Assembly: GCA_047621345.1 (NCBI GenBank)
Contig: JBLHLW010000054.1
Location: 1 to 30,731 of the forward strand
DNA: 30,731 nt
Origin: Actimicrobium sp047621345
GTDB taxonomy: Bacteria > Pseudomonadota > Gammaproteobacteria > Burkholderiales > Burkholderiaceae_D
Direction of reading: 5' to 3'
Positions 23,661 through 30,430 of this stretch are shown in pieces. Under the pieces are notes generated by a model, which saw only the letters and a program-made list of their open reading frames with translations, made no database searches and was not told the DNA's origin. Numbering within the stretch: the stretch's first letter is position 1; each line of letters opens with the position of its first letter. The translations under genes were made by a program, and so were the position numbers.

Positions 23661-23881
23661 TATACACTGGTCGGCATGGTGATTTTCCTTTTTTGGTTTC
23701 TCCGCCAAACGGATTGTTTCGCTTAGCAGGTTCAGGGTCGCGGATAGTTGTTATTTCAGTCTCACGCTGATGTGGTCGCGTCGGCTGGTGCCGGAAAAAC
23801 CCAGGGAACCTCCGTGGCAGGGGGGCACATAACACCCGGCGGCAATGTGCCTGTCGCCCGTCATCACGATAAAGGTAATCC
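23631..23881 (+). other. Long, possibly structured 5' leader of nrdA
   Basis: About 250 bases without a gene separate the NrdR-like sites from the nrdA ATG. A perfect 7-bp stem, GGCACAT (23824-23830) with ATGTGCC (23845-23851), encloses a 14-base C/G-rich loop. Just before it, CCTCC (23810-23814) can pair with the G-run 23820-23825, which would compete with the first stem. The stretch GGTGCC ... AGGGAAC at 23788-23809 faintly recalls a cobalamin riboswitch, but the invariant later blocks are absent. AAAGGTAA near 23872-23879 is the weak ribosome site. Confidence 0.45.
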
Positions 23882-26788
23882 ATGCAATCCTCCTCGAACA
23901 ACGTTACCAAGTCCCGTTTTGAATTCAGTGCTGCTGCCAACGCGCCCGGCGCGCCGCAACAGCAAACTGCCTTGTCCGACTACCGCATCCTGCGTCGTAA
24001 TGGTGCTGTCGTCGCGTTCGAACCGTCGAAGATCGCAATCGCTGTAACGAAGGCCTTCCTCGCGGTCAATGGCGGTCAGGGTGTGGCCTCGGCGCGCGTG
24101 CGCGAACTGGTTGAACAACTGACCGCCAATGTCGTCGCGGCGCTGGTACGGCGCCAGCCTGCCGGTGGCACATTTCATATCGAAGACATTCAGGACCAGG
24201 TCGAACTGGCGCTGATGCGTTCAGGCGAACATGATGTTGCCCGCGCTTATGTGCTGTATCGGGCCAAGCGCATGGAAGAGCGCGCGCTGCAGCAAGCCGC
24301 CCGACCGGCTGGCGCCTCGGTGCAATTGCACGTGACCGAAGACGGCCAGCGCCGCCTGCTCGACATGCAGCAAGTGCACAATTTGATCGACGCGGCCTGT
24401 ATCGGTCTAGAAAAGCATGTCGATGCCAACGCCATCTTCGGTGAGACCGTCAAGAATCTGTACGACGGCGTACCGGTGGAAGAGCTGCATAAGTCCGCCA
24501 TTCTGGCCGCGCGTGCACTGATGGAAAAAGACCCGGCTTACACCACCGTCACGGCGCGCATCCTGATGCACGTGATCCGCAAGGAGGTCTTCGGCAAGGA
24601 AGTCGCGCAGGCCGATGCGCAAGTGCACTACCTCGAATACTTCCCGCAATTCATCCACAACGGCATCGCTGCCGAACTGCTCGATGCGAAGCTGGCCGAG
24701 TTCGACCTGGCCCGTCTGGCCAAGGCGCTGGTGCCGGACCGCGACCTGCAATTTGGGTATATCGGTTTGCAGACCCTGTACGACCGCTACTTTTTGCACA
24801 TCCGTGATATCCGCATTGAAATGCCACAAGCGTTCTACATGCGGGTGGCAATGGGCCTGGCACTCAACGAAGCCAACCGCGAAGAGCGCGCCATCGAGTT
24901 TTACAACTTGCTGTCTAGCTTCGATTTCATGAGCTCGACGCCGACGCTGTTCAACTCTGGCACGCTGCGTTCGCAATTGTCATCGTGCTACCTGACGACG
25001 GTGGCCGATGATCTCGAAGGCATTTACGACGCGATCAAGGACAACGCGCTGCTGGCCAAATACGCCGGTGGTCTCGGTAATGACTGGACACCGGTACGCT
25101 CGCTCGGCGCCCACATCAAGGGCACCAACGGCAAATCGCAAGGTGTGGTGCCGTTTCTGAAAGTGGTCAACGATACGGCGGTCGCGGTCAACCAGGGTGG
25201 CAAGCGCAAAGGCGCGGTCTGCGCCTATCTCGAAACCTGGCATATGGACATCGAGGAATTCCTCGATCTGCGCAAAAATACGGGCGACGATCGCCGTCGC
25301 ACGCATGACATGAACACGGCCAACTGGATTCCCGATCTGTTCATGAAGCGCGTGATGGAAAAAGGTTCATGGATGCTGTTCTCGCCTAGCGAAGTGCCGG
25401 ACCTGCATGACAAGGTGGGTCGTGCCTTCGAAGCGGCGTACACCGGCTACGAAGCGGCTGCGGCACGGGGCGAACTGCGCATGTTCAAAAAAGTCGAAGC
25501 GCTCGACCTGTGGCGCAAGATGCTATCGATGTTGTTCGAAACCGGTCATCCGTGGATTACGTTCAAGGACCCGTGCAACATCCGTTCGCCACAACAGCAT
25601 GTCGGCGTCGTGCACAGCTCGAACCTGTGCACCGAGATCACGTTAAACACCAATGAATCCGAAATCGCAGTCTGCAATCTTGGCTCGGTGAACTTGCCGG
25701 CCCATATGAAAGACGGACAACTCGATCACGTCAAATTGCAAAAGACCATCCGCATCGCAATGCGCATGCTCGACAACGTCATCGACATCAATTACTACGC
25801 GGTTCAAAAGGCGCGCGATTCGAACATGCGCCATCGCCCGGTTGGTCTGGGCATCATGGGTTTCCAGGATTGCCTGCACATGATGCGGGTGCCGTATGCC
25901 TCCGCCGAAGCAGTGACCTTTGCCGACAAATCGATGGAAGCCGTTTGTTACTACGCCTACACCGCATCGACCGAACTGGCCGAAGAACGTGGTCAGTACA
26001 GTTCGTACAAAGGCTCGTTGTGGGACCGTGGCATCCTGCCGCAGGACTCGCTGAAGTTGCTGATGGAAGAGCGCGGCGGTTACCTTGAAACCGACCTGTC
26101 CGAGTCAATGGACTGGACCCCGCTGCGTGAGCGCATCAAGCAGTTCGGCATGCGTAACTCGAACTGCGTGGCGATCGCACCGACGGCCACCATTTCGAAC
26201 ATCATCGGCGTAGCCGCCTGCATCGAACCGACCTACCAGAACCTGTACGTCAAGTCGAACCTGTCGGGCGAATTCACCGAGATCAACGAATATCTTGTGC
26301 GCGATTTAAAAGCACGCGATTTGTGGGACGAAGTGATGATCTCCGACCTCAAGTATTTTGATGGCAGCCTGGCGCGCATCGATCGCGTACCACAAGAGTT
26401 GCGTGCCATTTATGCGACGGCGTTCGAGATCGAACCGTCATGGCTGGTCGAGGCGGCGTCGCGCCGGCAGAAGTGGATCGATCAGGCGCAGTCGCTCAAT
26501 ATTTACATGGCAGGCGCCTCCGGAAAAAAGCTTGACGAGACCTACAAGCTGGCCTGGTTGCGCGGTTTGAAAACGACGTATTACTTGCGCACGATAGGCG
26601 CCACGCACACTGAAAAATCGACCTCAAAAACCGGCTCGCTCAATGCGGTGTCGGCCGATGGCGTCACCAGTGGCGTAGCCCTGAGTGCCTACACGACGGC
26701 CGGCAGTGCGGTCGGCGAAGTCGACGGACCGGCTTGTGTCTTGCGTCCTGGAGACGATGGTTTTGAAGAGTGTGAGGCGTGTCAATAA
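23882..26788 (+). CDS. nrdA: Class Ia ribonucleoside-diphosphate reductase, alpha subunit, with two ATP-cone regions
   Basis: Reduces ribonucleoside diphosphates to deoxyribonucleotides with NrdB. 968 residues against 761 in E. coli; the extra length is N-terminal. A first ATP cone spans about 34-130 (DYRILRRNGAVVAFEPSKI), and a second, degenerate cone-like region spans about 148-228, as in the long Pseudomonas-type NrdA. Catalytic residues are intact: Cys369 (LSSCYLTT) and Cys598 (IAVCNLG) as the redox pair, Asn581-Leu-Cys583-Thr-Glu585 as the radical site, Tyr900-Tyr901 in the radical pathway, and the C-terminal shuttle pair Cys964/Cys967 (CEACQ). Expression is likely under NrdR via the upstream boxes. 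Confidence 0.97.
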   Translation: MQSSSNNVTKSRFEFSAAANAPGAPQQQTALSDYRILRRNGAVVAFEPSKIAIAVTKAFLAVNGGQGVASARVRELVEQLTANVVAALVRRQPAGGTFHIEDIQDQVELALMRSGEHDVARAYVLYRAKRMEERALQQAARPAGASVQLHVTEDGQRRLLDMQQVHNLIDAACIGLEKHVDANAIFGETVKNLYDGVPVEELHKSAILAARALMEKDPAYTTVTARILMHVIRKEVFGKEVAQADAQVHYLEYFPQFIHNGIAAELLDAKLAEFDLARLAKALVPDRDLQFGYIGLQTLYDRYFLHIRDIRIEMPQAFYMRVAMGLALNEANREERAIEFYNLLSSFDFMSSTPTLFNSGTLRSQLSSCYLTTVADDLEGIYDAIKDNALLAKYAGGLGNDWTPVRSLGAHIKGTNGKSQGVVPFLKVVNDTAVAVNQGGKRKGAVCAYLETWHMDIEEFLDLRKNTGDDRRRTHDMNTANWIPDLFMKRVMEKGSWMLFSPSEVPDLHDKVGRAFEAAYTGYEAAAARGELRMFKKVEALDLWRKMLSMLFETGHPWITFKDPCNIRSPQQHVGVVHSSNLCTEITLNTNESEIAVCNLGSVNLPAHMKDGQLDHVKLQKTIRIAMRMLDNVIDINYYAVQKARDSNMRHRPVGLGIMGFQDCLHMMRVPYASAEAVTFADKSMEAVCYYAYTASTELAEERGQYSSYKGSLWDRGILPQDSLKLLMEERGGYLETDLSESMDWTPLRERIKQFGMRNSNCVAIAPTATISNIIGVAACIEPTYQNLYVKSNLSGEFTEINEYLVRDLKARDLWDEVMISDLKYFDGSLARIDRVPQELRAIYATAFEIEPSWLVEAASRRQKWIDQAQSLNIYMAGASGKKLDETYKLAWLRGLKTTYYLRTIGATHTEKSTSKTGSLNAVSADGVTSGVALSAYTTAGSAVGEVDGPACVLRPGDDGFEECEACQ

Positions 26789-26799
26789 ATGAAGAAAAA

Positions 26800-26833
26800 G
26801 ATGCCGTATCCTCGCCCTCAGGCGATCGGCATC
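26800..26833 (+). other. Stem-loop between nrdA and nrdB
   Basis: GATGCCG (26800-26806) pairs with CGGCATC (26827-26833), and an inner TCGCC/GGCGA stem closes a CTCA tetraloop, giving a two-tier hairpin 12 bases after the nrdA stop. There is no T-tract, so it is unlikely to terminate; it may stabilise or process the nrdA 3' end and set the NrdA:NrdB ratio (inference). Confidence 0.6.
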
Positions 26834-26879
26834 CGTCAAGGCAATGTTCAGTGACCTGAACCAGAAAAAGGAAAATACT

Positions 26880-28058
26880 ATGTTGAGTTGGGATGAAGAA
26901 GTCACACCGGCAGTCACACCTGCCGTCCGCAATACCATGATGCCGACACCCGCTACGCCAGTCGCATCGGTTGCTTCTGGCACAGAGCGCGCGCTCGACC
27001 CGTCGCTGGTGTCGCAGGATGCGCCCAAGGTGGATCAGGCCCGACGCATGAATGCCGCCGACAAGCGCATCATCAATGGCAATACCGATGTCAATCAGCT
27101 GGTGCCATTCAAGTACAAATGGGCGTGGGATAAATACTTGGCCGGTTGCGCCAATCACTGGATGCCGCAAGAAATCAACATGCAGCGCGACATTGAATTA
27201 TGGAAAAGTCCGAACGGTCTGACGGATGACGAGCGTCGTCTCGTCAAGCGCAACCTCGGCTTTTTTGTTACTGCCGATTCGCTTGCGGCCAATAACATCG
27301 TGCTCGGCACGTATCGCCATATTACGGCGCCGGAATGCCGCCAGTACCTGTTGCGTCAGGCCTTCGAAGAAGCAATCCACACGCATGCGTATCAATACAT
27401 CACCGAGTCGCTCGGTCTCGACGAAGCCGAGATTTTCAACGCGTACCATGAAGTCAAATCGATTCGCGACAAGGACGAGTTCCTGATTCCGTTTATCGAT
27501 GCGCTGACGGACCCGTTGTTCACCACCGGCACCACCATCAATGACCAGAAATTATTGAAGTCATTAATCGTGTTTTCGTGCCTGATGGAAGGGCTGTTTT
27601 TCTACGTCGGTTTTGCGCAGATACTGGCGCTTGGTCGGCAAAATAAAATGGTCGGCGCGGCCGAACAATACCAATATATTTTGCGTGATGAATCGATGCA
27701 CTGTAACTTCGGCATTGATCTGGTCAACACGATCAAGATGGAAAATCCGCATCTGTGGACGCCGGAGTTCCGTGACGAAATCAAAGCGTTGTTTTTAACC
27801 GCGGTTGAGTTGGAATATCGTTACGCAGAAGATACAATGCCGCGTGGTGTGCTAGGGTTGAACGCACCGATGTTCAAAGGATATTTGCGCTTCATTGCCA
27901 ATCGCCGTGCGCAGCAAATCGGACTTGAGCCAATGTTTGAAAACGAAGAAAATCCTTTCCCATGGATGAGCGAAATGATCGATCTGAAAAAGGAACGTAA
28001 TTTCTTCGAGACGCGTGTGATCGAGTACCAGACCGGTGGTGCGCTGAGCTGGGAATAA
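26880..28058 (+). CDS. nrdB: Class Ia ribonucleoside-diphosphate reductase, beta subunit
   Basis: Diiron-tyrosyl radical subunit that feeds the radical to NrdA. 392 residues. Radical tyrosine Tyr171 lies in EAIHTHAYQYI with iron ligands Glu164 and His167; further ligands are in TADSLAANN and RDESMHCNFG (Glu and His of the ESMH motif), and MEGLFFYVGFAQIL carries the second-half glutamate. The C-terminal tail VIEYQTGGALSWE would dock into NrdA. The N-terminal 60 residues are Thr/Pro/Ala-rich and appear extended. The start at 26880 is chosen because AAGGA lies 7 bases upstream; an in-frame ATG at 26844 lacks this. Confidence 0.96.
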   Translation: MLSWDEEVTPAVTPAVRNTMMPTPATPVASVASGTERALDPSLVSQDAPKVDQARRMNAADKRIINGNTDVNQLVPFKYKWAWDKYLAGCANHWMPQEINMQRDIELWKSPNGLTDDERRLVKRNLGFFVTADSLAANNIVLGTYRHITAPECRQYLLRQAFEEAIHTHAYQYITESLGLDEAEIFNAYHEVKSIRDKDEFLIPFIDALTDPLFTTGTTINDQKLLKSLIVFSCLMEGLFFYVGFAQILALGRQNKMVGAAEQYQYILRDESMHCNFGIDLVNTIKMENPHLWTPEFRDEIKALFLTAVELEYRYAEDTMPRGVLGLNAPMFKGYLRFIANRRAQQIGLEPMFENEENPFPWMSEMIDLKKERNFFETRVIEYQTGGALSWE

Positions 28059-28093
28059 GCATTGAAGTAATACGGTATGCATCAAAAAAAGCG

Positions 28094-28121
28094 TCATGAG
28101 CTCTTCAACATTGGCTCATGA
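28094..28121 (-). terminator. Hairpin with T-run on the minus strand (possible terminator)
   Basis: TCATGAGC (28094-28101) pairs perfectly with GCTCATGA (28114-28121). On the plus strand it is preceded by AAAAAAA (28084-28090), which is a T-run after the stem on the minus strand, so the minus-strand reading looks like an intrinsic terminator. On the plus strand, as the end of nrdAB, it would have no T-tract. Confidence 0.5.
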
Positions 28122-28235
28122 AGGCATAGGAAATACAGGTAGTTGAAAATAAAAAATTCCGTGCCCGCTTTGATCACGAAAGGCGACAACCAAAGTTAAT
28201 GGACAGCCAAAGACGATCGGATCATTTTCTGTTTG

Positions 28236-28270
28236 TGCCGCTGCATCTGGTCTTGCCAGTTGCAGCGGCA
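28236..28270. repeat. Perfect 10-bp stem-loop with inner stem
   Basis: TGCCGCTGCA (28236-28245) and TGCAGCGGCA (28261-28270) are exact complements; the 15 bases between contain a further CTGG/CCAG stem with loop TCTTG. The 35-base hairpin is thus nearly fully paired. No T-tract flanks it on either strand. It may be an RNA structural element or an operator. Confidence 0.75.
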
Positions 28271-28511
28271 TGTCTATTTCAGCATGGTGTCTGCCCGTAG
28301 TACAACATTCCGACGCTGGCAGTTCGCCGGCGTTTTTTTTGGCTGTGAAGATGGTGTCCCGCTCGGTGTCGTGCGGCGCTGTCCTCAGTCGCAAGTCAGT
28401 GCGGCGGAGTGCCTCAGTCAGAAGGCTGAAGTGCTGCATCAGTGAGGAGATGCAGCAGTTCGGCGGTGTCCCATTCATAAGCGTAAACAGTCGCTGTTTG
28501 CGCCGATGAAT

Positions 28512-28550
28512 AACCCGACCTGATCATCGCGCGATGCGCCGGTCGGGTTT
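28512..28550 (+). other. Stem-loop ahead of the H1-like gene
   Basis: AACCCGACC (28512-28520) pairs with GGTCGGGTT (28541-28549), and the loop contains the palindrome ATCGCGCGAT. Only a short T-run (28548-28550) follows. It could be a weak terminator for a transcript from the left, or part of the 5' leader of the H1-like gene whose ATG is at 28594. Confidence 0.6.
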
Positions 28551-28593
28551 CAGTCGAAGCAGGATTTTTTCCATCACGTGAAGGAGAAACAAA

Positions 28594-29436
28594 ATGGCAA
28601 CAGCACCAAAAAAAGTGGCAGCGAAGTCTGTCGCGAAGAAAGTTGAGCCGGCCAAGAAAGCCGTAGCAGCAATCAAAGTCGAAGTAAAAAAAGTCGTCGC
28701 CAAAGCGGCAGCAAAACCGGCAGTAAAAAAAGTAGTCGCCGCTGCGAAAGCGGTCGCCAAGCCAGTAGCCAAGAAAGCTACTGTGGCAGTCAAGGCGATT
28801 GCCAAGAAAGTCGCTGCGAAACCCGCCGCTAAAAAAGCAGCTGTGGTCGCCAAGGTCGCCGCGAAGCCAGCAGCCAAAAAAGTTGCTGTCGCTGCCAAGC
28901 CTGTCGCGAAAAAAGGTGCGGTAAAAGCCGTAGTAAAACCCGCTGTCAAAAAAGCGGTGGCAGTCGCCAAGCCAGCGGCCAAGAAAGCCCCTGTCGCAGT
29001 CAAGGCGGTTGCCAAGAAAGCGGCACCGGCAAAAGCGGTTGTTGCTAAAAAGCCGGTCGCCAAGGCGGTGGCAAAAGTGGTCGCCAAGCCAGTTGCCAAA
29101 GTCGCCGCAAAACCTGCCGCAAAGGTTGTCGCCAAGCCAGCGGTCAAAGCCGCTGTAAAATCTGTGGCCAAGCCCGTCGCAAAAACAGTTGCCAAGCCAG
29201 TTGCCAAGGTGGCTGCCAAAGCGGTTGCCAAGCCGGCTGCAAAAGTCATTGCCAAGCCAGTCGCAGCGCCTAAAAAAGCAGCAGTAAAAGTCGCTGCAGC
29301 AGCACCCGCTGCCGCGCCGAAAAAAGCCGCTGCTGCGAAGAAGGGTGCGACCCCAGTTTCTGCCGCACCAGTCGTCAAGACCGTGTTGAATCCAGCCGCT
29401 GCCTGGCCGTTTCCGACCGGTACTCGGCCCGCGTAA
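28594..29436 (+). CDS. Histone H1-like Lys/Ala/Val-rich DNA-binding protein
   Basis: 280 residues made almost wholly of Lys, Ala and Val in degenerate repeats such as KPVAK, KPAAKK and AVAKK, with no hydrophobic core. It resembles the H1-like (HC2/AlgP/BpH1-type) proteins of Burkholderiales and should coat DNA or RNA through charge. The C-terminus, LNPAAAWPFPTGTRPA, is a non-repetitive cap that I associate with betaproteobacterial members. The ribosome site GAAGGAGA precedes the ATG. The repeat tract probably varies in length between strains. A strong terminator follows 30 bases after the stop. The second histone-tail-like protein in the window is the SWIB protein at 10640. Confidence 0.92.
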   Translation: MATAPKKVAAKSVAKKVEPAKKAVAAIKVEVKKVVAKAAAKPAVKKVVAAAKAVAKPVAKKATVAVKAIAKKVAAKPAAKKAAVVAKVAAKPAAKKVAVAAKPVAKKGAVKAVVKPAVKKAVAVAKPAAKKAPVAVKAVAKKAAPAKAVVAKKPVAKAVAKVVAKPVAKVAAKPAAKVVAKPAVKAAVKSVAKPVAKTVAKPVAKVAAKAVAKPAAKVIAKPVAAPKKAAVKVAAAAPAAAPKKAAAAKKGATPVSAAPVVKTVLNPAAAWPFPTGTRPA

Positions 29437-29466
29437 TTCTGTGCTGAGCACGTTTGAGGCACAATG

Positions 29467-29504
29467 CCCGTCGCACGACCTCCGTCGTGCAACGGGTTTT
29501 TTTT
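29467..29504 (+). terminator. Strong intrinsic terminator between the H1-like gene and yggT
   Basis: CCCGT plus GCACGAC (29467-29479) pairs with GTCGTGC plus ACGGG (29484-29496) around a CTCC loop, with one C-A mismatch, and is followed by eight T residues (29497-29504). It ends directly at the GGAGAG ribosome site (29505-29510) of yggT. Confidence 0.92.
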
Positions 29505-29516
29505 GGAGAGTGCATT

Positions 29517-30059
29517 TTGTTCACTAGTATTTTCACGCTGATTATCGATACCGTCGCCGGCATGCTTGCCGGTCTGTTGCTACTGCGATTCTGGATGCAG
29601 GCCATCCGCGTGAGAGCGCCCAATCAGTTGGGGCAATTCATTTTTCAATTGACCGATTGGCTGGTCTTGCCGCTGCGCCGCGCTTTGCCCGGGCTGGGAG
29701 GGTATGACTGGTCAAGTTTGGTTGGTGCCGTTTTGATCGCCTTTTTGGCGACGGCGGTGGAAGTTGTGCTGGTGACCGGATTTGACTTGTCGCTGTTGCT
29801 GGTGTTGACGCTGATGCGGGTAGGCCAGTGGATTCTGTATGGCTTCATGGGCATGATCCTCATTAGTGCCGTATTGAGCTGGGTCAATCCGCAAGCACCA
29901 CTGGCACCATTCATTGCCTCGCTGTCAGATCCGCTGCTGCGACCATTGCGGCGCATCGTCCCGCTGATCGGGAATATCGACCTCAGTCCGTTGGCGGCAT
30001 TGCTGTTGCTACAGATTGCCATGACGTTGTTGCGAACGTTAGGTGGGTCGTTGGCTTGA
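29517..30059 (+). CDS. yggT: YggT family membrane protein (TTG start)
   Basis: About 180 residues with two YggT repeats: TM pair one (FTLIIDTVAGMLAGLLLLRFWMQ) with QFIFQLTDWLVLPLRRALPG, and repeat two (ILYGFMGMILISAVLSWVNP) with SLSDPLLRPLRRIVPLIGNIDLSPL. YggT proteins are small inner-membrane proteins linked to osmotic tolerance or division-site organisation in some bacteria; the role here is unknown. The start is set at TTG 29517 because GGAGAG lies 6 bases upstream and the protein then begins FTSIFTLIID after Met; the ATG at 29454 would place the start before the terminator hairpin. It is coupled to the DUF167 gene (TGATG). Confidence 0.88.
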   Translation: MFTSIFTLIIDTVAGMLAGLLLLRFWMQAIRVRAPNQLGQFIFQLTDWLVLPLRRALPGLGGYDWSSLVGAVLIAFLATAVEVVLVTGFDLSLLLVLTLMRVGQWILYGFMGMILISAVLSWVNPQAPLAPFIASLSDPLLRPLRRIVPLIGNIDLSPLAALLLLQIAMTLLRTLGGSLA

Positions 30060-30385
30060 TGGCCGAGCCGTCGCATCCATGGTGTAGCGTGCACGGAGAT
30101 GGCATACGCTTGGCCGTACAGGTCGCCGCGAATGCCAAAAAAACCGAGGTCATCGGCGTCGCTGATGACGTGCTGAAAATTAAGCTGCATGCGCAGCCGA
30201 TTGAAGGTAAAGCCAATGAGGCACTGGTGCGTTTCATTGCCGAGCAACTGCATGTGCCGCGCAGTGCGGTCAGCGTCACGCATGGGCTCACCAGCAAGCG
30301 CAAGCTGCTGCTGGTGCGCTCTTCTGTGTTGAGCGTTGATGCGGTGTTGCAGGCGCTGTGGCCTGCCGGGCAAGCCGTTCGTTAG
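30059..30385 (+). CDS. yggU: DUF167 (YggU) family protein
   Basis: 108 residues, small cytosolic protein. DUF167 hallmarks: RLAVQVAANAKKTEVIGVADDVLKIKLHAQPIEGKANEALVRFIAEQL in successive blocks and SKRKLLLV near the C-terminus. Function unknown; partnered with yggT in many proteobacteria (yggT-yggU). The ATG overlaps the yggT TGA; a TTG one codon earlier is not needed. Last gene before the terminal repeats. Confidence 0.92.
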   Translation: MAEPSHPWCSVHGDGIRLAVQVAANAKKTEVIGVADDVLKIKLHAQPIEGKANEALVRFIAEQLHVPRSAVSVTHGLTSKRKLLLVRSSVLSVDAVLQALWPAGQAVR

Positions 30386-30430
30386 AACCGGTAACCTACC
30401 GTCGCCATGATCGTACCGCATACGAACCAG

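Larger units (their letters stand above)
28059..28593. other. Gene-poor intergenic region with three stem-loops
   Basis: 535 bases between nrdB and the H1-like gene with no convincing protein gene. A minus-strand open frame of 120 codons (28116-28478) ends at the 28094-28121 hairpin, but it lacks a recognised family or ribosome site. Stem-loops are annotated separately. The ribosome site of the next gene (GAAGGAGA) is at about 28580. The region could encode a small RNA, or simply hold the nrdAB terminator and the promoter of the H1-like gene. Confidence 0.5.

Noticed and set aside
23788..23851. Cobalamin riboswitch upstream of nrdA
   Set aside because: Only GGTGCC and AGGGAAC resemble the aptamer. 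The conserved GCCCCCGCAAC-type and GCCACTG blocks are missing, so it is kept only as an unexplained leader.
23748..24047. Plus-strand 99-codon frame overlapping the nrdA start
   Set aside because: It runs into nrdA in another frame, has no ribosome site, and gives no recognisable protein.
28414..29492. Minus-strand open frames of over 320 codons opposite the H1-like gene
   Set aside because: They mirror the Lys/Ala repeat codons, giving Gly/Ala/Phe/Thr or Cys/Gly/Phe-rich nonsense. The plus strand has the ribosome site, family resemblance and terminator.
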